DNA of 64,000 nt from positions 50,595,472-50,659,471 of the forward strand of contig CM056381.1 in assembly GCA_029718625.1 (NCBI GenBank). Direction: 5' to 3'. This document shows, piece by piece, positions 51,180-62,104 of the stretch. The notes beneath the pieces were generated by a model that was given only the letters and a program-made list of their open reading frames with translations, was not told the DNA's origin and did no database searches. Source of the DNA: Synaphobranchus kaupii (lineage: Eukaryota; Chordata; Actinopteri; Anguilliformes; Synaphobranchidae). The translations under genes were made by a program, and so were the position numbers. Position 1 is the first letter of the stretch. Each line of letters opens with the position of its first letter.

Positions 51180-53822
51180 TCAAACACGTAAATGTGGATT
51201 GGGAATACTGTGTCTTAACGTAAGGAGTTTCTTTATCAAAAATAGATTTTATTCGGGCTTTGGCGCTACGAAGCAATCCTGATGTATTTCTTGCTACTGA
51301 ATCTTGGTTAAATATTTCTGTGTCGGACAATGATATAACAATGGATGGTTATTGTGTTTTTAGATGTGAAGGGAAAAAGAGAGGAGGAGGGGTAGTGATG
51401 TTTGTTAAATCCACACTCGCTGTAAATGTTTTATTATCCTCCTCTATTCCTGAACAGTTTGAGTGTCTAGTTATTAAAATAGGCTTATTAATAGGGTTGT
51501 ACAAGTATTACACTAGCAGGTGTGTATCGCCCACCGAGCGCTCCTTCTTCCTCTATAATCAATTTGTCCAATATCCTCTCCGCTCATGCCCACACTGAAT
51601 TAGTTTTTACTGGTGATTTTAACATAGATTGGCTATCACCATCCTCAAACAATTTTAAAGAGGTCTGCGATGGCCTAATGCTGAAGCAACTTATATCAGA
51701 GCCTACGCGACCAAATTGTAAAGATTTAACGCGGTCGACTTTGATTGATCTAATTTTAACAAATAGACCACACAAGTACGCTCTGAGTGGCGTCTTTCCT
51801 TTGGACTTTAGTGATCACTGCCCAGTAGCATGTATTAGAGACATGAAAGCTTCAAAAACACCACCATGTTTTATTACTAAAATACATTTTTAAAATTTCT
51901 GTGAACAGGGCTTCCTGCACGATATATGTTGGAGTGATTTAAGCTCTGCTGGTTTTATTCCAGACCCTGACCTAGCATTGTCTCACTTTACTCCTGTATT
52001 TAATTTTGCTGTGGATAAGCATGCTCCAGTTAAGAGAGTAAGGGTAAAAAATAGAAGCAATCCTTGGTTTCCGAGTGCTTTATCCACTGAACTACGCGTC
52101 AGGGATGAAGCATGGGTGAAAGCAAGGGAAACACAGGCGCAATCTGACTGGCAGGTTTTTAAAAAACTAAGAAATAAATGCAGCTCACTGACAAAAAAGG
52201 CAAAATCCGAATATTTCATCTCGTCGTTGGCGAAGAGTCAGGGTAATCCAGCAAAATTTAGGAAAATTGTCAAGTCCCTGAATTCTAGTCCTTCGTCATC
52301 AATACCACACTCTATCCACACTGATTCTGGACCTATTACTGATAGACACATGATCTGTGATTTTTTTTAATCAACATTTTATAGAGGCTGGAAATCTTTT
52401 TGAAAATTTGAAAAATCAGTCCTCTACAGCAGTGGTTCTCAACCCTGGTCCTGGGGACCCCCTGTGTATGCTGGTTTTCGTTCCAACCACAATTGCAATA
52501 CCAGAATTTTAACAAGCTGTTATTTTTTCTTAATTAGGTGTTTTTATTGTATAGAGAGAACACGTTAAACTCTTTACTCTCTTAAGCCACATTATGTTAG
52601 CAATAGCTATGCATGCTTTGAAGAAAAAAAATCCCATGTTCGTTATGCTTATTGTGTTATATTACAAACAATTACAAAGCAGAGGTCAGAACTCAGGTGA
52701 ATAGGCTCCTAATTAGGTAATTGAACACAAGTTTAAGTTCCTTCATAATTTTTTCCTTAAACTTGTTAACACAATGCAGGTTTGGCTCGTTATCATTTGC
52801 TTTGTCTTTGAATTCTTCATTATTTACCAAACGGTTAGTTTTAGTGGCCATGTGTCCACAATTTCACCAATTATGAGCCAATTGATTCACCTCAGTCTTT
52901 AATTTGATCAGTTAAAACATTTTTACCTCCTTTTAATTGTTTACAATACAGCACAATGTGAATATTGGACTTTTATTCTTCATGGCATGCATAGCTATTA
53001 CTAACATAATGTGGCTTAAGAATGTAAATAATCCCTCTAAACATTAAAAACACCTAATTAAGAAAAATTAACAGCTTGTTAAAATTCAAGTATTGCAATT
53101 GTGGTTGGAACGAAAACCAACATACACAGGGGGTCCCCAGGACCAGGGTTGAGAACCACTGCTCTACAGGAGACACGTCTGACCTCAGCTCTAGGTCATT
53201 CACAAATTCTCCAAAACCTAGAGTATTGTTTACATTTAGGGAATTTACAGTGAAAGAGGTCCTATTAGAATTAAAACGTATAGATGTGAATAAATCATCT
53301 GGAGAGTATCATTTAGTCCCAAATCTTTTACGTCTCGCAGCCCCACTGATTGCACAATCGGTAACTAATATTTTTAATTTGTCATTATCGACCGGGACTA
53401 TTCCCAGTGTATGGAAAGCTGCTCATGTTCTTCCTTTATTCAAGGGTGGTGATGCCAGTTCGGTAAACAGCTATCGGCCCATCTCAAAATTGTCTTGCCT
53501 GGCTAAGATCTTGGAATCACTTGTTAAGCAACAACTATGCAGCTTTTTCAACAATATTTTAAATTCACAGAAATCTGGCTTCAGGCCTGGTCATAGCACA
53601 GCTTCATTGGTTATAAATGATATAGTAACAGCGTTGGATAATAAACAAAAATGTTCAGCCCTTTTTATCGATCTAACAAAAGCTTTTGATACAGTAGACC
53701 ATACAATCTTAATAAAAAAGTTGTCTTCCATCGGACTTGATAGCATAGTCTTTTCATGGTTCCAGGATTACCTTTCAAATAGCTCAAGCTATTATGGTTT
53801 TAGTAAATTTAGTAAAGAAAGG
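51180..53822 (+). pseudogene. LINE family A, second copy, broken and split by a MITE
   Basis: Closely related to the protein at 29251: CGLGILCLNVRS, ATESWLN, GGGVVMFV, TGDFNIDWL, LTNRPHKYALSGVFPLDFSD, ARETQAQSDWQVFKKLRNKC, LPLFKGGDASSVNSYRPISK and LFIDLTKAFDTVDH. Lesions are frame breaks near 51285 and 51495, an in-frame TAA at 51891-51893, a break in a T-run near 52362, a MITE at 52430-53161, and truncation at about 53822 before the GVPQG and YADD motifs. It cannot encode an active RT. Confidence 0.9.
52430..53161. mobile_element. Long-TIR hAT-like MITE inside a LINE, 732 bp
   Basis: CAGTGGTTCTCAACCCTGG at both ends in inverse orientation; the inverted arms extend roughly 200 bp (to AACATAATGTGGCTTAAG) with small differences. 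The target duplication CTCTACAG is perfect (52422-52429, 53162-53169). Removing the element and one octamer restores collinearity with the intact LINE at 29251. No coding capacity. Confidence 0.96.
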
Positions 53823-54249
53823 AGAACACCAGTTTATCTTAACCACATGACTCGCAGGGATTTAAACTTGTAATTCAACTGTTATCCTCCAGTGGGGCTC
53901 TGTAGCCACTCAAACAGTACAATCAAGTGAATAATTATCCAATTGAGAGGAAAAAATAAAAAACATTATGCAATTGGAGTTGCTAATTAAAACACTAATA
54001 AAAACAATTAGTTGACATAGTACATGTGGAGGCTGCAGCTTCATCTCGTCTCCACCCCAAGCCTGAGTGCAGAGAAACCCACCTGCTGACAATTCAGTGC
54101 AATTACCTGCATGTTTGAGCAAACAAGCCTATTCAATGCCCTCGCATTCTCCATTTTGTGCGTCAAGAAATAAACGTGAGTGCAGTTATTTATTACTAAT
54201 GCAGCGGTTATGTTGAACTTCCAAGTTGAAAGAAGTCAAAGTTAAATGA
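53823..54249. other. Unassigned spacer between LINEs
   Basis: No gene or known repeat recognised. Confidence 0.5.
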
Positions 54250-54379
54250 CGTGAAATAGAGCATAAAGCAAAATGGCCGACGCAACTGGTTGTGGGAGCA
54301 TGTTGCTCCCAAACAATTGATGTCTGACTGACTGATTAAGATTTAACTAACGAAAGCAATCATAACTACCAAAAGCAAG

Positions 54380-55012
54380 ATGGAAAAGAACATTAAAGAA
54401 ATGAGTAAAACACTGGAGCGTTTGGCGAGAGAGGTGAGAGAAGTAGCGACAAAACAAACTGAACTCGTGAACCTCTTGACCGAAGTTAAGGAACTCAGGA
54501 AAATGCTGGAGGAAAGAGAGGTGAAAATAAAGATACTAGAATCAAAAGTGAACAATCTGGAGCAACTGGAACGGAGAGTCCAGGAACTGGAGCTTTTCAC
54601 AAGAAAGGACGATGTTATCATAAGTGGAATGGAGGTGAAGCCGAGGTCGTATGCGGCAGCGCTGTTTGCGAGAGGCGGCGAAGAGCCTCGCCAGGAAGAA
54701 CAACAATCGCTGGAGATGCAAGTCGCTACCTTCCTGAGAAGCAAGGACATCCACCTTGACAAGAACAACATTTCTGCTTGTCACATTCTTCCGAGAAGAG
54801 ATCGAGAGGCCAAACCTGCAATCATTATTCGGTTTGTTAACCGCAAGCACAAGACGGAGCTGCTAATGCAAGGGAAAAAGCTGAAGGGAACCAACGTTTA
54901 TATGAATGAACACTTAACAGCAAAGAATGCCGAGATTGCCAGAGAGGCACGTCTAATGAGAAGAAACAACAAGATCAAAGCAACGTGGACTAGAGACTGC
55001 AAAGCTGATTAA
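54380..55012 (+). CDS. LINE family B ORF1 protein, copy 2 (C-terminus frameshifted)
   Basis: 210 residues: an N-terminal coiled coil (heptads in LERLAREVREVATKQTELVN, LLTEVKELRKMLEEREVKIK), then the domain with AIIIRFVNRKHKTELLMQGK, LKGTNVYMNEHLTAKNAEIA and RRNNKIKATWTRDCKA. Compared with copy 1 the frame shifts near 55007: continuing from ATT at 55008 restores IKLNGASPETEKVIMIRELK and a stop TGA at 55086-55088, matching the copy 1 C-terminus. The present TAA at 55010-55012 thus removes about 26 residues. Confidence 0.85.
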   Translation: MEKNIKEMSKTLERLAREVREVATKQTELVNLLTEVKELRKMLEEREVKIKILESKVNNLEQLERRVQELELFTRKDDVIISGMEVKPRSYAAALFARGGEEPRQEEQQSLEMQVATFLRSKDIHLDKNNISACHILPRRDREAKPAIIIRFVNRKHKTELLMQGKKLKGTNVYMNEHLTAKNAEIAREARLMRRNNKIKATWTRDCKAD

Positions 55013-55084
55013 GTTAAATGGAGCTTCGCCCGAGACAGAGAAGGTGATTATGATAAGAGAGCTAAAAGACCTTGACCCTTATAA

Positions 55085-55504
55085 ATGACTGTGTTCTTTT
55101 TTTTGACTGTGTTTTGGTTTGGCTTCTGGGTCAAAGTTCTCTGCATAGCTCAATGCTACGCGAACTCTAGTCCTATGTTGGCTTTTTTGGGTCTTGCAAG
55201 CCTAATGATTAGACAAAGGGCTGAGTATGAAATATTATCTTTTCCACATGCTGCTTCCAAACTCGCGTGTGTCATAGGCTATGCCTTGTGCCTATTTTGT
55301 TCAATTTTTTTTTTCTCAATTTGTCTGGAGTACATGCATCAGAGTGTCTTGGTTACTTTTTTGGGGTCTGTAAACAGTCACTGCATGAGAAATTGGACTG
55401 CGTTAAGCAAACTGTCTCATGATGGTGATGATATTATGATTGGTATTATGGGCTATTTTGTTAGAATTTGTTTTGTTGATGATTTAACTTCTCCTCATGC
55501 ATGA
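55085..55504 (+). CDS. Hydrophobic middle ORF between LINE ORF1 and ORF2
   Basis: 139 residues with no family recognised. At least two strongly hydrophobic stretches look like membrane segments: about residues 3-20 (VFFFLTVFWFGFWVKVLC) and 60-80 (LACVIGYALCLFCSIFFFSI). There are eight or more Cys. The ATG overlaps the ancestral ORF1 stop as ATGA (55085-55088), and its own TGA (55502-55504) lies just inside ORF2 (ATG at 55497). This stop-start chaining resembles translation by reinitiation as described for some LINEs. Copy 1 has only a 13-codon frame at this place. It may be real or a chance T-rich frame. Confidence 0.35.
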   Translation: MTVFFFLTVFWFGFWVKVLCIAQCYANSSPMLAFLGLASLMIRQRAEYEILSFPHAASKLACVIGYALCLFCSIFFFSICLEYMHQSVLVTFLGSVNSHCMRNWTALSKLSHDGDDIMIGIMGYFVRICFVDDLTSPHA

Positions 55505-58466
55505 TTTAAATGTAGACATCGACCCTGAGGTAAATTTCTTCAATATTATTGATACAGTTTGTGAATACTATACAGAAGAGCAAGTAAATGGTGAAGTAGA
55601 TTATGCCAATCGATTTTCAATCATACATTTTAACAGCAGGAGTATGTATAAGCATTTTTCACACATCAAAGACTATCTGAGCCAATTTTCGACACAGTTT
55701 AGCTTAGTAGCCATCTCTGAGACCTGGATTGCCCAAGAGAAAGAAGAGGTTTATGAGTTGGAAGGGTATGACTTCAGATGCAGGAACAGAATCCACAAAA
55801 GGGGAGGCGGGACTGCTTTATTCATCGATAAAAAACTAAAGCATATGGTTATTGATCACATGAGTGCTGCTATTGAAGACCTCTGTGAGTGTATTACTGT
55901 GGAGATTGAAAGGGAAAAGCAGAAAAACATCTTGGTTAGCTGTGTTTATAGAGCGCCTAGTTCAAGCATTGAGAATTTCAGAGTAAAGATGGAAGAGCTA
56001 TTTAATAACATAGAGAAAAAGGATACATTCATTTGTGGTGACTTTAATATCAATCTTTTAAACCCAAACAAAAATACAATTATAGATGATTTTACATCAA
56101 CCATGCATAGCCTAGGCCTTTTCCCGATAATTAATAAGCCTAGTAGAATAACCTCTCATTCTGCTACTTTGATTGATAACATTTTCACTAATGTTATTAA
56201 TAATAAAATTGTGTGCGGACTACTGATAAATGATATAACAGATCATTTACCAGTTTTTGTAATAATAGAAGATAAAAATCAGCTCACGAGGGAATCTCAG
56301 AGAATTAGTAATAAAAGACACCTTTCAGAGGACTCAATAGAAGCACTCAAAAGGGAACTGGCTCTTCAGAAATGGGTTGAGGTGTTTGAAGCAACTGATG
56401 TGGACTCAGCATATGGCTGCTTTCTGAATACATTCATGAATTATATGATCGTTGCTGTCCTGTTGTGCAGCAGAGTAGCCGACGAACAAGGAAGCCAGAT
56501 AAACCATGGATAACAAAAGGAATTTTAAATGCCTGTAAAAAGAAAAATGCTCTTTATAGAGATTTCATCAAGCATAGAACTAAACAGAAAGAAATCAAAT
56601 ATAAAAGATATAAAAATAAATTAACAGATATTATAAGAAAACGTAAGAAAGATTATTATAATAACTTACTAGAAACTAATAAAAATGATATTAAAGGAAC
56701 ATGGAAAATTATTAACACAATAATTGGAAATTCAAATAACAAACCAGGCTATAGTGATAATTTTTCTGTAAATGGAATGGAAATAACCAACATGCATGAG
56801 GTAGTGGAGGAGTTTAATAATTTTTTCGTAAATGTTGGCCCAGATCTTGCAAGGGAGATCAAGTCTCCACAAGGGGGAGCTATTGCAGAACAATACATTG
56901 ATAGGAATCCATCCACAATCTTTTTATATGACGTCTCTAGTATGGAAATAATTGATACTGTAAATAATCTCAAGAATAAAACATCTACAGACGTGAAGGG
57001 GATAGACATGTCTCTTATTAAAAAATGTATAAAAGAAATTGTAGATCCCATTACTTTCATATGTAATCTATCTTTTAGGCTGGGGACCTTTCCAACTGAA
57101 ATGAAAACAGCCAAAGTAATTCCAATTCATAAAACAGGAGAAAAAAATGTATTTACAAATTACAGGCCTGTTTCTTTACTTTCTCAATTTTCTAAAATTC
57201 TGGAAAAACTTTTTGCTGCACGTCTGGACAGTTTTATTGAAAAAAATGAAATATTGATTCATAGCCAGTATGGATTCAGAACTAATAGATCCACATCAAT
57301 GGCTCTCGTGCAGGTAGTAGAAGAGTTAACAAGGTCAATCGATAATAAACAGTATGCAGCTGGAGTTTTTATTGATTTGAAAAAAGCTTTTGATACCATT
57401 GATCATGAAATCTTACTCAGGAAATTAGAAAAGTATGGAATTAGAGGGGTAGGGCTTAGTTGGATAAAAAGTTACATAGAAAATAGGAAACAATGTGTGC
57501 AGATGGGGGAAATCAGATCATCCTGCAAAGAGATAACATGTGGGGTACCGCAAGGATCCATTTTAGGTCCTAAACTATTTATATTGTATATCAATGATAT
57601 TATTACTGTTTCTGATAAACTTAAATTTGTCATTTTTGCAGATGATACTAACATTTTTTGCTCAGGTGCAGACCTTCAACAGTTGCTAACAGATATTACA
57701 GGTGAACTGGGGAAGATGAAATGTTGGTTTGATATTAACAAACTCTCCTTAAATATAAGTAAGTCTAAATTTATTTTGTTTGGTAATAAAAAAATACTTC
57801 CGGATACTCGAGTAGAGATATGCATAGATAATGTTCATCTTGAAAGAGTAAATGAATATACTTTTTTGGGTGTCGTGATAGACAATAACCTCAGCTGGAA
57901 AACTCATATTAACTATGTAAAGAAAAAAACAGCACGTAGCTTAGGTATCTTAAGAAAAACCAGACACATATTAAATTTGAGATCATTATACACAATTTAT
58001 TGTACTCTTTTATTACCATATCTAACTTACTGTATAGAAACTTGGGGAAACACATATAAAATTAATCTGAATCCTATTATTATTTTACAGAAAAAGGCAA
58101 TAAGGGTTGTGAACAATGTTGGTTATCTCCATCCTACAAACACACTGTTTTTTTTATCTAAGGGCATTAAAGTTCCTTGACCTAGTTGACCTCAAAACAG
58201 CAGAGATAGTTTTTAAAGCTAGAAGTAATCAACTACCAAGTAACTTACAAATTTTGTTTATAGAACGAGAGGGGAGGTATAACTATAGAAGACCACTCAA
58301 TTTCCAACAGCCTAGAGCACGAACCACACTTAAAAGCATGTCTGTGTCAGTTAAAGGAGTGAAACTCTGGAACAATCTACCAGATGAGATAAAAAACAGC
58401 AAGAATATTTTTACGTTTAAAAAGATGTTTAAAAACAGGGTTCTAGAATCTTATGGTCAGACTTAA
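55497..58466 (+). pseudogene. LINE family B ORF2 (endonuclease and RT), copy 2, two frameshifts
   Basis: Endonuclease: FSIIHFNSRSMY, AISETWI, GGGTALFI, CGDFNINLL, TDHLPVFVI. A frameshift near 56443 (between FLNTFMNY and CCPVVQQ) leads into the RT frame: [59 protein letters not shown] and FADDTNIFC with the Asp pair, then the C-terminal region. A second shift lies in a T-run at about 58147, after which the frame ends GVKLWNNLPDEIKNSKN..YGQT at 58466. No in-frame stop was seen inside the segments, so this copy was active recently. The start ATG overlaps the preceding ORF. Confidence 0.9.
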
Positions 58467-58748
58467 CTTGACCAGCGCCCCTGGTTTTTGGAGGGGAGCG
58501 CCAGTGATGGTGTCCGTATTGATTATCCTATGTTGGCTTAATGTTTTTTTTCATGATTGTTTTTGTTGACTGTTTCATTTTGTAAACTTTACCTTTTTTA
58601 AAAATTGGCCTTTTTTTCTTTCTTTAATTTGTTTTTGAATTAAGGGTAGGTTGTTTTATAAGCCAATGGCTTCAAACCTATCCTTTTCGTTTGTTTATGT
58701 GTAAACATTCGAAATAAAGGAATCATTCATTCATTCATTCATTCATTC

Positions 58749-59189
58749 AAATGATGGTCACAATTTATTTAAGGATGTGAAGAGATTTTATAGGTAGGCT
58801 ACTTTTAATATGTTTCAAAAACTTCAACCGCAGAATTAATAACTTGGACAGCTGTTCCTATTTCAGAAACCTGAATGATAAGTTAATGCTCCTAGCTGTT
58901 ATTCATTTTGAGAGAATTGAGTGCAGTTGGGTTAAGCTGCGTTTTCCTAGCAGGCTCAGCAAAATTCCGCCAGTAGCCAGACACAGCATCTTAGCTAGTA
59001 GCCATAGCTACTAGCCATAGCGAGCTATATCCAATAATTTAAATACAAACTAGTGATTCCTAAAATACACCCCCGGCCAGCGGCGTCAGTGCTGAGCGCA
59101 TGTGTTGCAGGGTCAGAGCGAGAAACAACTTTCTCATCCTGCCTACTCAATAGTAGGCTATGGAAGGGTGCTGATTCGGACACAGCATT
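58749..59189. other. Unassigned stretch with a right end of a GTGTCCGAATCAG-type element
   Basis: GGTGCTGATTCGGACACAGC near 59167-59186 is a family right end. No gene. Confidence 0.5.
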
Positions 59190-59725
59190 GGAGTTATATA
59201 TACTGCTCAAAGAAATTAAGGGAACACTTAAATCACACATCGCGGATCTCGATGAACAAAATATTCAAGTTGAAAATCTTTATTGATTACATTGTGTAAT
59301 TCGTCGAGAACAAAATCACGTAAGAACGGTCAATGGAAACCAAAATCATTAACCCATTGAGGGCTGGATTCAAACTCACACAGAAAATCAAAGTGAAAAA
59401 TTGAGCTCTGGCCACATGAGGCCGGGCATTGTCCTGCACCAGGAGGAACGCAGGGCCCACTGCATCAGCGTAAGGTCTGACAATGGGTCTGAGGATTTCA
59501 TCCCGGTACCTAACAGCAGTCAGGGTACCGTTGGCTAGCACGTGGAGGTTTGGGCTACCCTACAAGGATATGCCTCCCCAGACCATCACTGACCCACCAC
59601 CAAACTCATCATCCACCCTCATGGAGTCTGTTTCTGACAGTTTGGTCAGAAACATGCACATGAGTAGCCCACTGAAGGTCATTTTGTAGGGCTCTGGCAG
59701 TGCTCCTCCTGTTCCTAGAGCCTGT
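59190..59725 (-). mobile_element. Truncated Tc1/mariner-type element
   Basis: Starts near TATACTGCTCAAAGAAATTA with an AAGGGAACACTTAAATCACA subterminal segment, a common end of one fish Tc1-like group, then minus-strand transposase sequence. The other end is not found. Confidence 0.75.
59287..59541 (-). pseudogene. Tc1-like transposase fragment
   Basis: The minus-strand frame reads MLANGTLTAVRYRDEILRPI, VRPYADAVGPAFLLVQDNAR and PHVARAQFF, matching the DDE_3 region around the second catalytic Asp (VQDNARPH). Flanking sequence to about 59700 continues the match in broken frames. Inactive. Confidence 0.8.
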
Positions 59726-60174
59726 TACCTACAGCTCTAGGTGAGAACGAGCTGAACAAAAAGATAACTGGTACAGGCGTATAAAGGACAAAGGGAGAAA
59801 GGAAAGAAAAATACTAAAATAAATCTTTCTCCTAACTCCAAACCGAACTTTCTGCGTTTCCTATTCGGAACGGAGGCGTATGATAGTATGAAATGATAGT
59901 ATGTAGTATGATATTGTGTTTACTGCTCCAGGACTGGAGTTAAACCTGCAGACACTGCGGCCCTCCAGGACTGGAGTTAAACCTGCAGACATTGCGGCCC
60001 TCCAGGACTGGAGTTAAACCTGCAGACACTGCGGCCCTCCAGGACTGGAGTTAGTTGCCAGGCAGCCAAAATGTAATTAGTTAGCTTGCAAAATTCCGCG
60101 TGAGGAAGTAAACTCCTATAGCATATTGTCTCAGGTAATTTTTCATCTTTCTGTCCCCCCCCCCCCCCCCCCCC
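59726..60174 (+). other. DHRS4 upstream region with a 37-bp tandem
   Basis: 59927-60055 holds 3.5 copies of CTCCAGGACTGGAGTTAAAC plus CTGCAGACACTGCGGCC. 60156-60174 is a C-run just before AG. No TATA-like promoter is evident; a 5' untranslated exon may lie here or upstream. Confidence 0.6.
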
Positions 60175-60178
60175 AGTG

Positions 60179-60291
60179 ATGCTGAGGTCGGTGGGCAGGT
60201 CTCTGTTGGCCAATCGCATCACTGGACGAAGGATGATGTCACAGAAAACTCTTACTGGAAAGGTTGCCATACTCACTGCATCCACAGATGG
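60179..60291 (+). CDS. DHRS4: DHRS4 coding exon 1
   Basis: DHRS4 is a peroxisomal/mitochondrial NADPH-dependent short-chain dehydrogenase/reductase that reduces retinal and other carbonyls. This exon encodes residues 1-38: a basic, Arg-rich N-terminus (MLRSVGRSLLANRITGRRMM) that could act as a mitochondrial presequence, then GKVAILTASTDG, the start of the cofactor-binding TxxxGxG motif. The ATG at 60179 follows an AG at the end of a C-rich tract by two bases, so a 5' noncoding exon is likely. The donor is GTAAAT at 60292, phase 2. It is joined with six further exons below; the full human protein has about 280 residues, and the last 40 or so lie past the window. Confidence 0.93.
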
Positions 60292-60367
60292 GTAAATACG
60301 TACAAAATTACGTTCAAAATAATCCAAATATTTTTTTTGTGCACTTGATTAATTCATATGGCACAAA

Positions 60368-61430
60368 TGCACTGCAGTGTTAATGTACTGTAGTGTGCAG
60401 TCAGTATATACTGTATTGACCCTCTCTCTCAGTGCAGTGTAAATGTACTGTAGTGTGCAGTCAGTGTGTATACTGTATTAACCCTCTCTCTCAGTGCAGT
60501 GTTAATGTACTGTAGTGTGCAGTCAGTGTGTATACTGTATTAACCCTCTCTCTCAGTGCAGTGTTAATGTACTGTAGTGTGCAGTCAGTGTATACTCTAT
60601 TAACCCTCTCTCTCAGTGCAGTGTTAATGTACTGTACAATCATTCAGTGTGTATACACTGTATTAACCCTTGCTCTCTTTCTCTATCTCTCTCTCCCTCT
60701 CTCAGTGCAGTGTTAATGTACTATAGTGTGCAGTCAGTGTGTATACTGTATTAACCCTCTCTCAGTGCAGTGTTAATATACTGTAGTGTGCAATAAGTGT
60801 CTATACTGTATTAACCCTCTCTCTCAGTGCAATGTTAATGTACTGTAGTGTGCAGTCAGTGTATACTCTATTAACCCTCTCTCTCAGTGCAGTGTTAATG
60901 TACTGTACAATCATTCAGTGTGTATACACTGTATTAACCCTTGCTCTCTTTCTCTATCTCTCTCTCCCTCTCTCAGTGCAGTGTTAATGTACTGTAGTGT
61001 GCAGTCAGTGTGTATACTGTATTAACCCTCTCTCACAGTGCAGTGTTAATGTACTGTAGTGTGCAGGCAGTGTGTATACTGTATAACCCCTCTCTCTCAG
61101 TGCAGTGTTAATATACTGTAGTGTGCAGTCAGTGTATATACTATATTAACCCTCTCTCCCTCTCTCAGTGCAGTTTTAATATACTGTAGTGTACAGTCAG
61201 TGTATATACTATATTAACCCTCTCTCCCTCTCTCAGTGCAGTTTTAATATACTGTAGTGTACAGTCAGTGTATATACAATATTAACCCTCTCTCAGTGCA
61301 GTGTTAATGTACTGTAGTGTGCAGTCAGTGTGTATATACTGTATTAACCCTCTCTCTCAGTGCAGTGTTAATGTATTGTAGTGTACAGTCAGTGTGTATA
61401 CTGTATTAATCCTCTCTCTCTCTCAGTGAA
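60368..61430 (+). repeat. Intron 1 minisatellite, about 63-bp unit, about 16 copies
   Basis: Units contain CAGTGCAGTGTTAATGTACT, GTAGTGTGCAGTCAGTG and ACTGTATTAACCCTCTCTC. Some units carry an extra CTCTTTCTCTATC insert or a TACAATCATTCAG variant, and pairs of these recur, so block duplications occurred. Confidence 0.96.
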
Positions 61431-61453
61431 TAATACATGTCTCTCTCTCACAG

Positions 61454-61631
61454 TATTGGTCTGGCTGCAGCACAAGCTCTTGGACGTAAAGGGGCTCATG
61501 TTGTTGTGAGTAGCCGTGGGAAGGAGAATGTAGAACGGGCCGTAGAACTGCTGCGGAGTGAGAATATAAAGGTGACCGGAACTACTTGCCACGTGGGAAA
61601 CAGAGAAGACAGGGAAAGACTGGTAAAAACG
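61454..61631 (+). CDS. DHRS4: DHRS4 coding exon 2
   Basis: 178 bases, acceptor CAG at 61451-61453, donor GTGAGT at 61632. Encodes residues 38-97: IGLAAAQALGRKGAHVVVSS completes the Gly-rich cofactor loop (T33..G38xG40) and the SSR segment that selects NADPH; ELLRSENIKVTGTTCHVGNR and EDRERLVKT follow. All match DHRS4. Skipping this exon would shift the frame and remove the cofactor site. Confidence 0.95.
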
Positions 61632-61668
61632 GTGAGTCTGCCAGCACTGCACACCACTGGCATATCAA

Positions 61669-61845
61669 GGGTTAATACAGTACATACACACTGACTCACT
61701 GCACACTACAGTACATTAACACTACACTGAGAGAGAGGGTTAATACAGTACATACACACTGACTGGCTGCACACTACAGTACATTAACACTGCACTGAGA
61801 GGGTTAATACAGTATATACACACAACAGTAAATTAACACTGCACT

Positions 61846-61848
<3 letters not shown>
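61669..61848 (-). repeat. Inverted copies of the intron 1 minisatellite in intron 2
   Basis: About 2.7 units in the opposite orientation (GGGTTAATACAGTACATACA, ACACTACAGTACATTAACAC). Together with the intron 1 array they flank coding exon 2 as inverted repeats. Confidence 0.93.

Positions 61849-61925
<77 letters not shown>
61849..61925 (+). repeat. (AG)n microsatellite
   Basis: An almost pure AG run of about 75 bases next to the segment that was copied to 18027. Confidence 0.97.
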
Positions 61926-61928
<3 letters not shown>

Positions 61929-61984
61929 CATACACCAATAGGGCATGGCAGTGTGTAATGCAGGGTATGATGTGATTGGTGCAG

Positions 61985-62086
61985 ACTGTGGAACAGTGTG
62001 GCGGTGTGGATATCTTCATCTCCAACGCTGCAGTGAATCCTTTTGTTGGGAACATCACGGACTCCACTGAAGAAGTCTGGGATAAG
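61985..62086 (+). CDS. DHRS4: DHRS4 coding exon 3
   Basis: 102 bases, phase 0 at both ends; acceptor GGTGCAG, donor GTAAAG. Encodes residues 98-131: TVEQCGGVDIFISNAAVNP with SNAAVNP, the DHRS4 form of the NNAG motif, then GNITDSTEEVWDK. The 5' part of this exon with its upstream intron is duplicated at 18027-18152. Confidence 0.95.
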
Positions 62087-62104
62087 GTAAAGCAGGATCA
62101 TATT

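Larger units (their letters stand above)
54250..58748 (+). mobile_element. LINE family B, copy 2, nearly intact
   Basis: ORF1, a middle ORF, ORF2 with few lesions, a 3' UTR, and an (ATTC)n tail at about 58722-58748. The 5' end is placed near 54250 only because recognisable element sequence starts there. About 4.5 kb, longer than copy 1 because of a 410-bp segment between ORF1 and ORF2. Confidence 0.85.
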
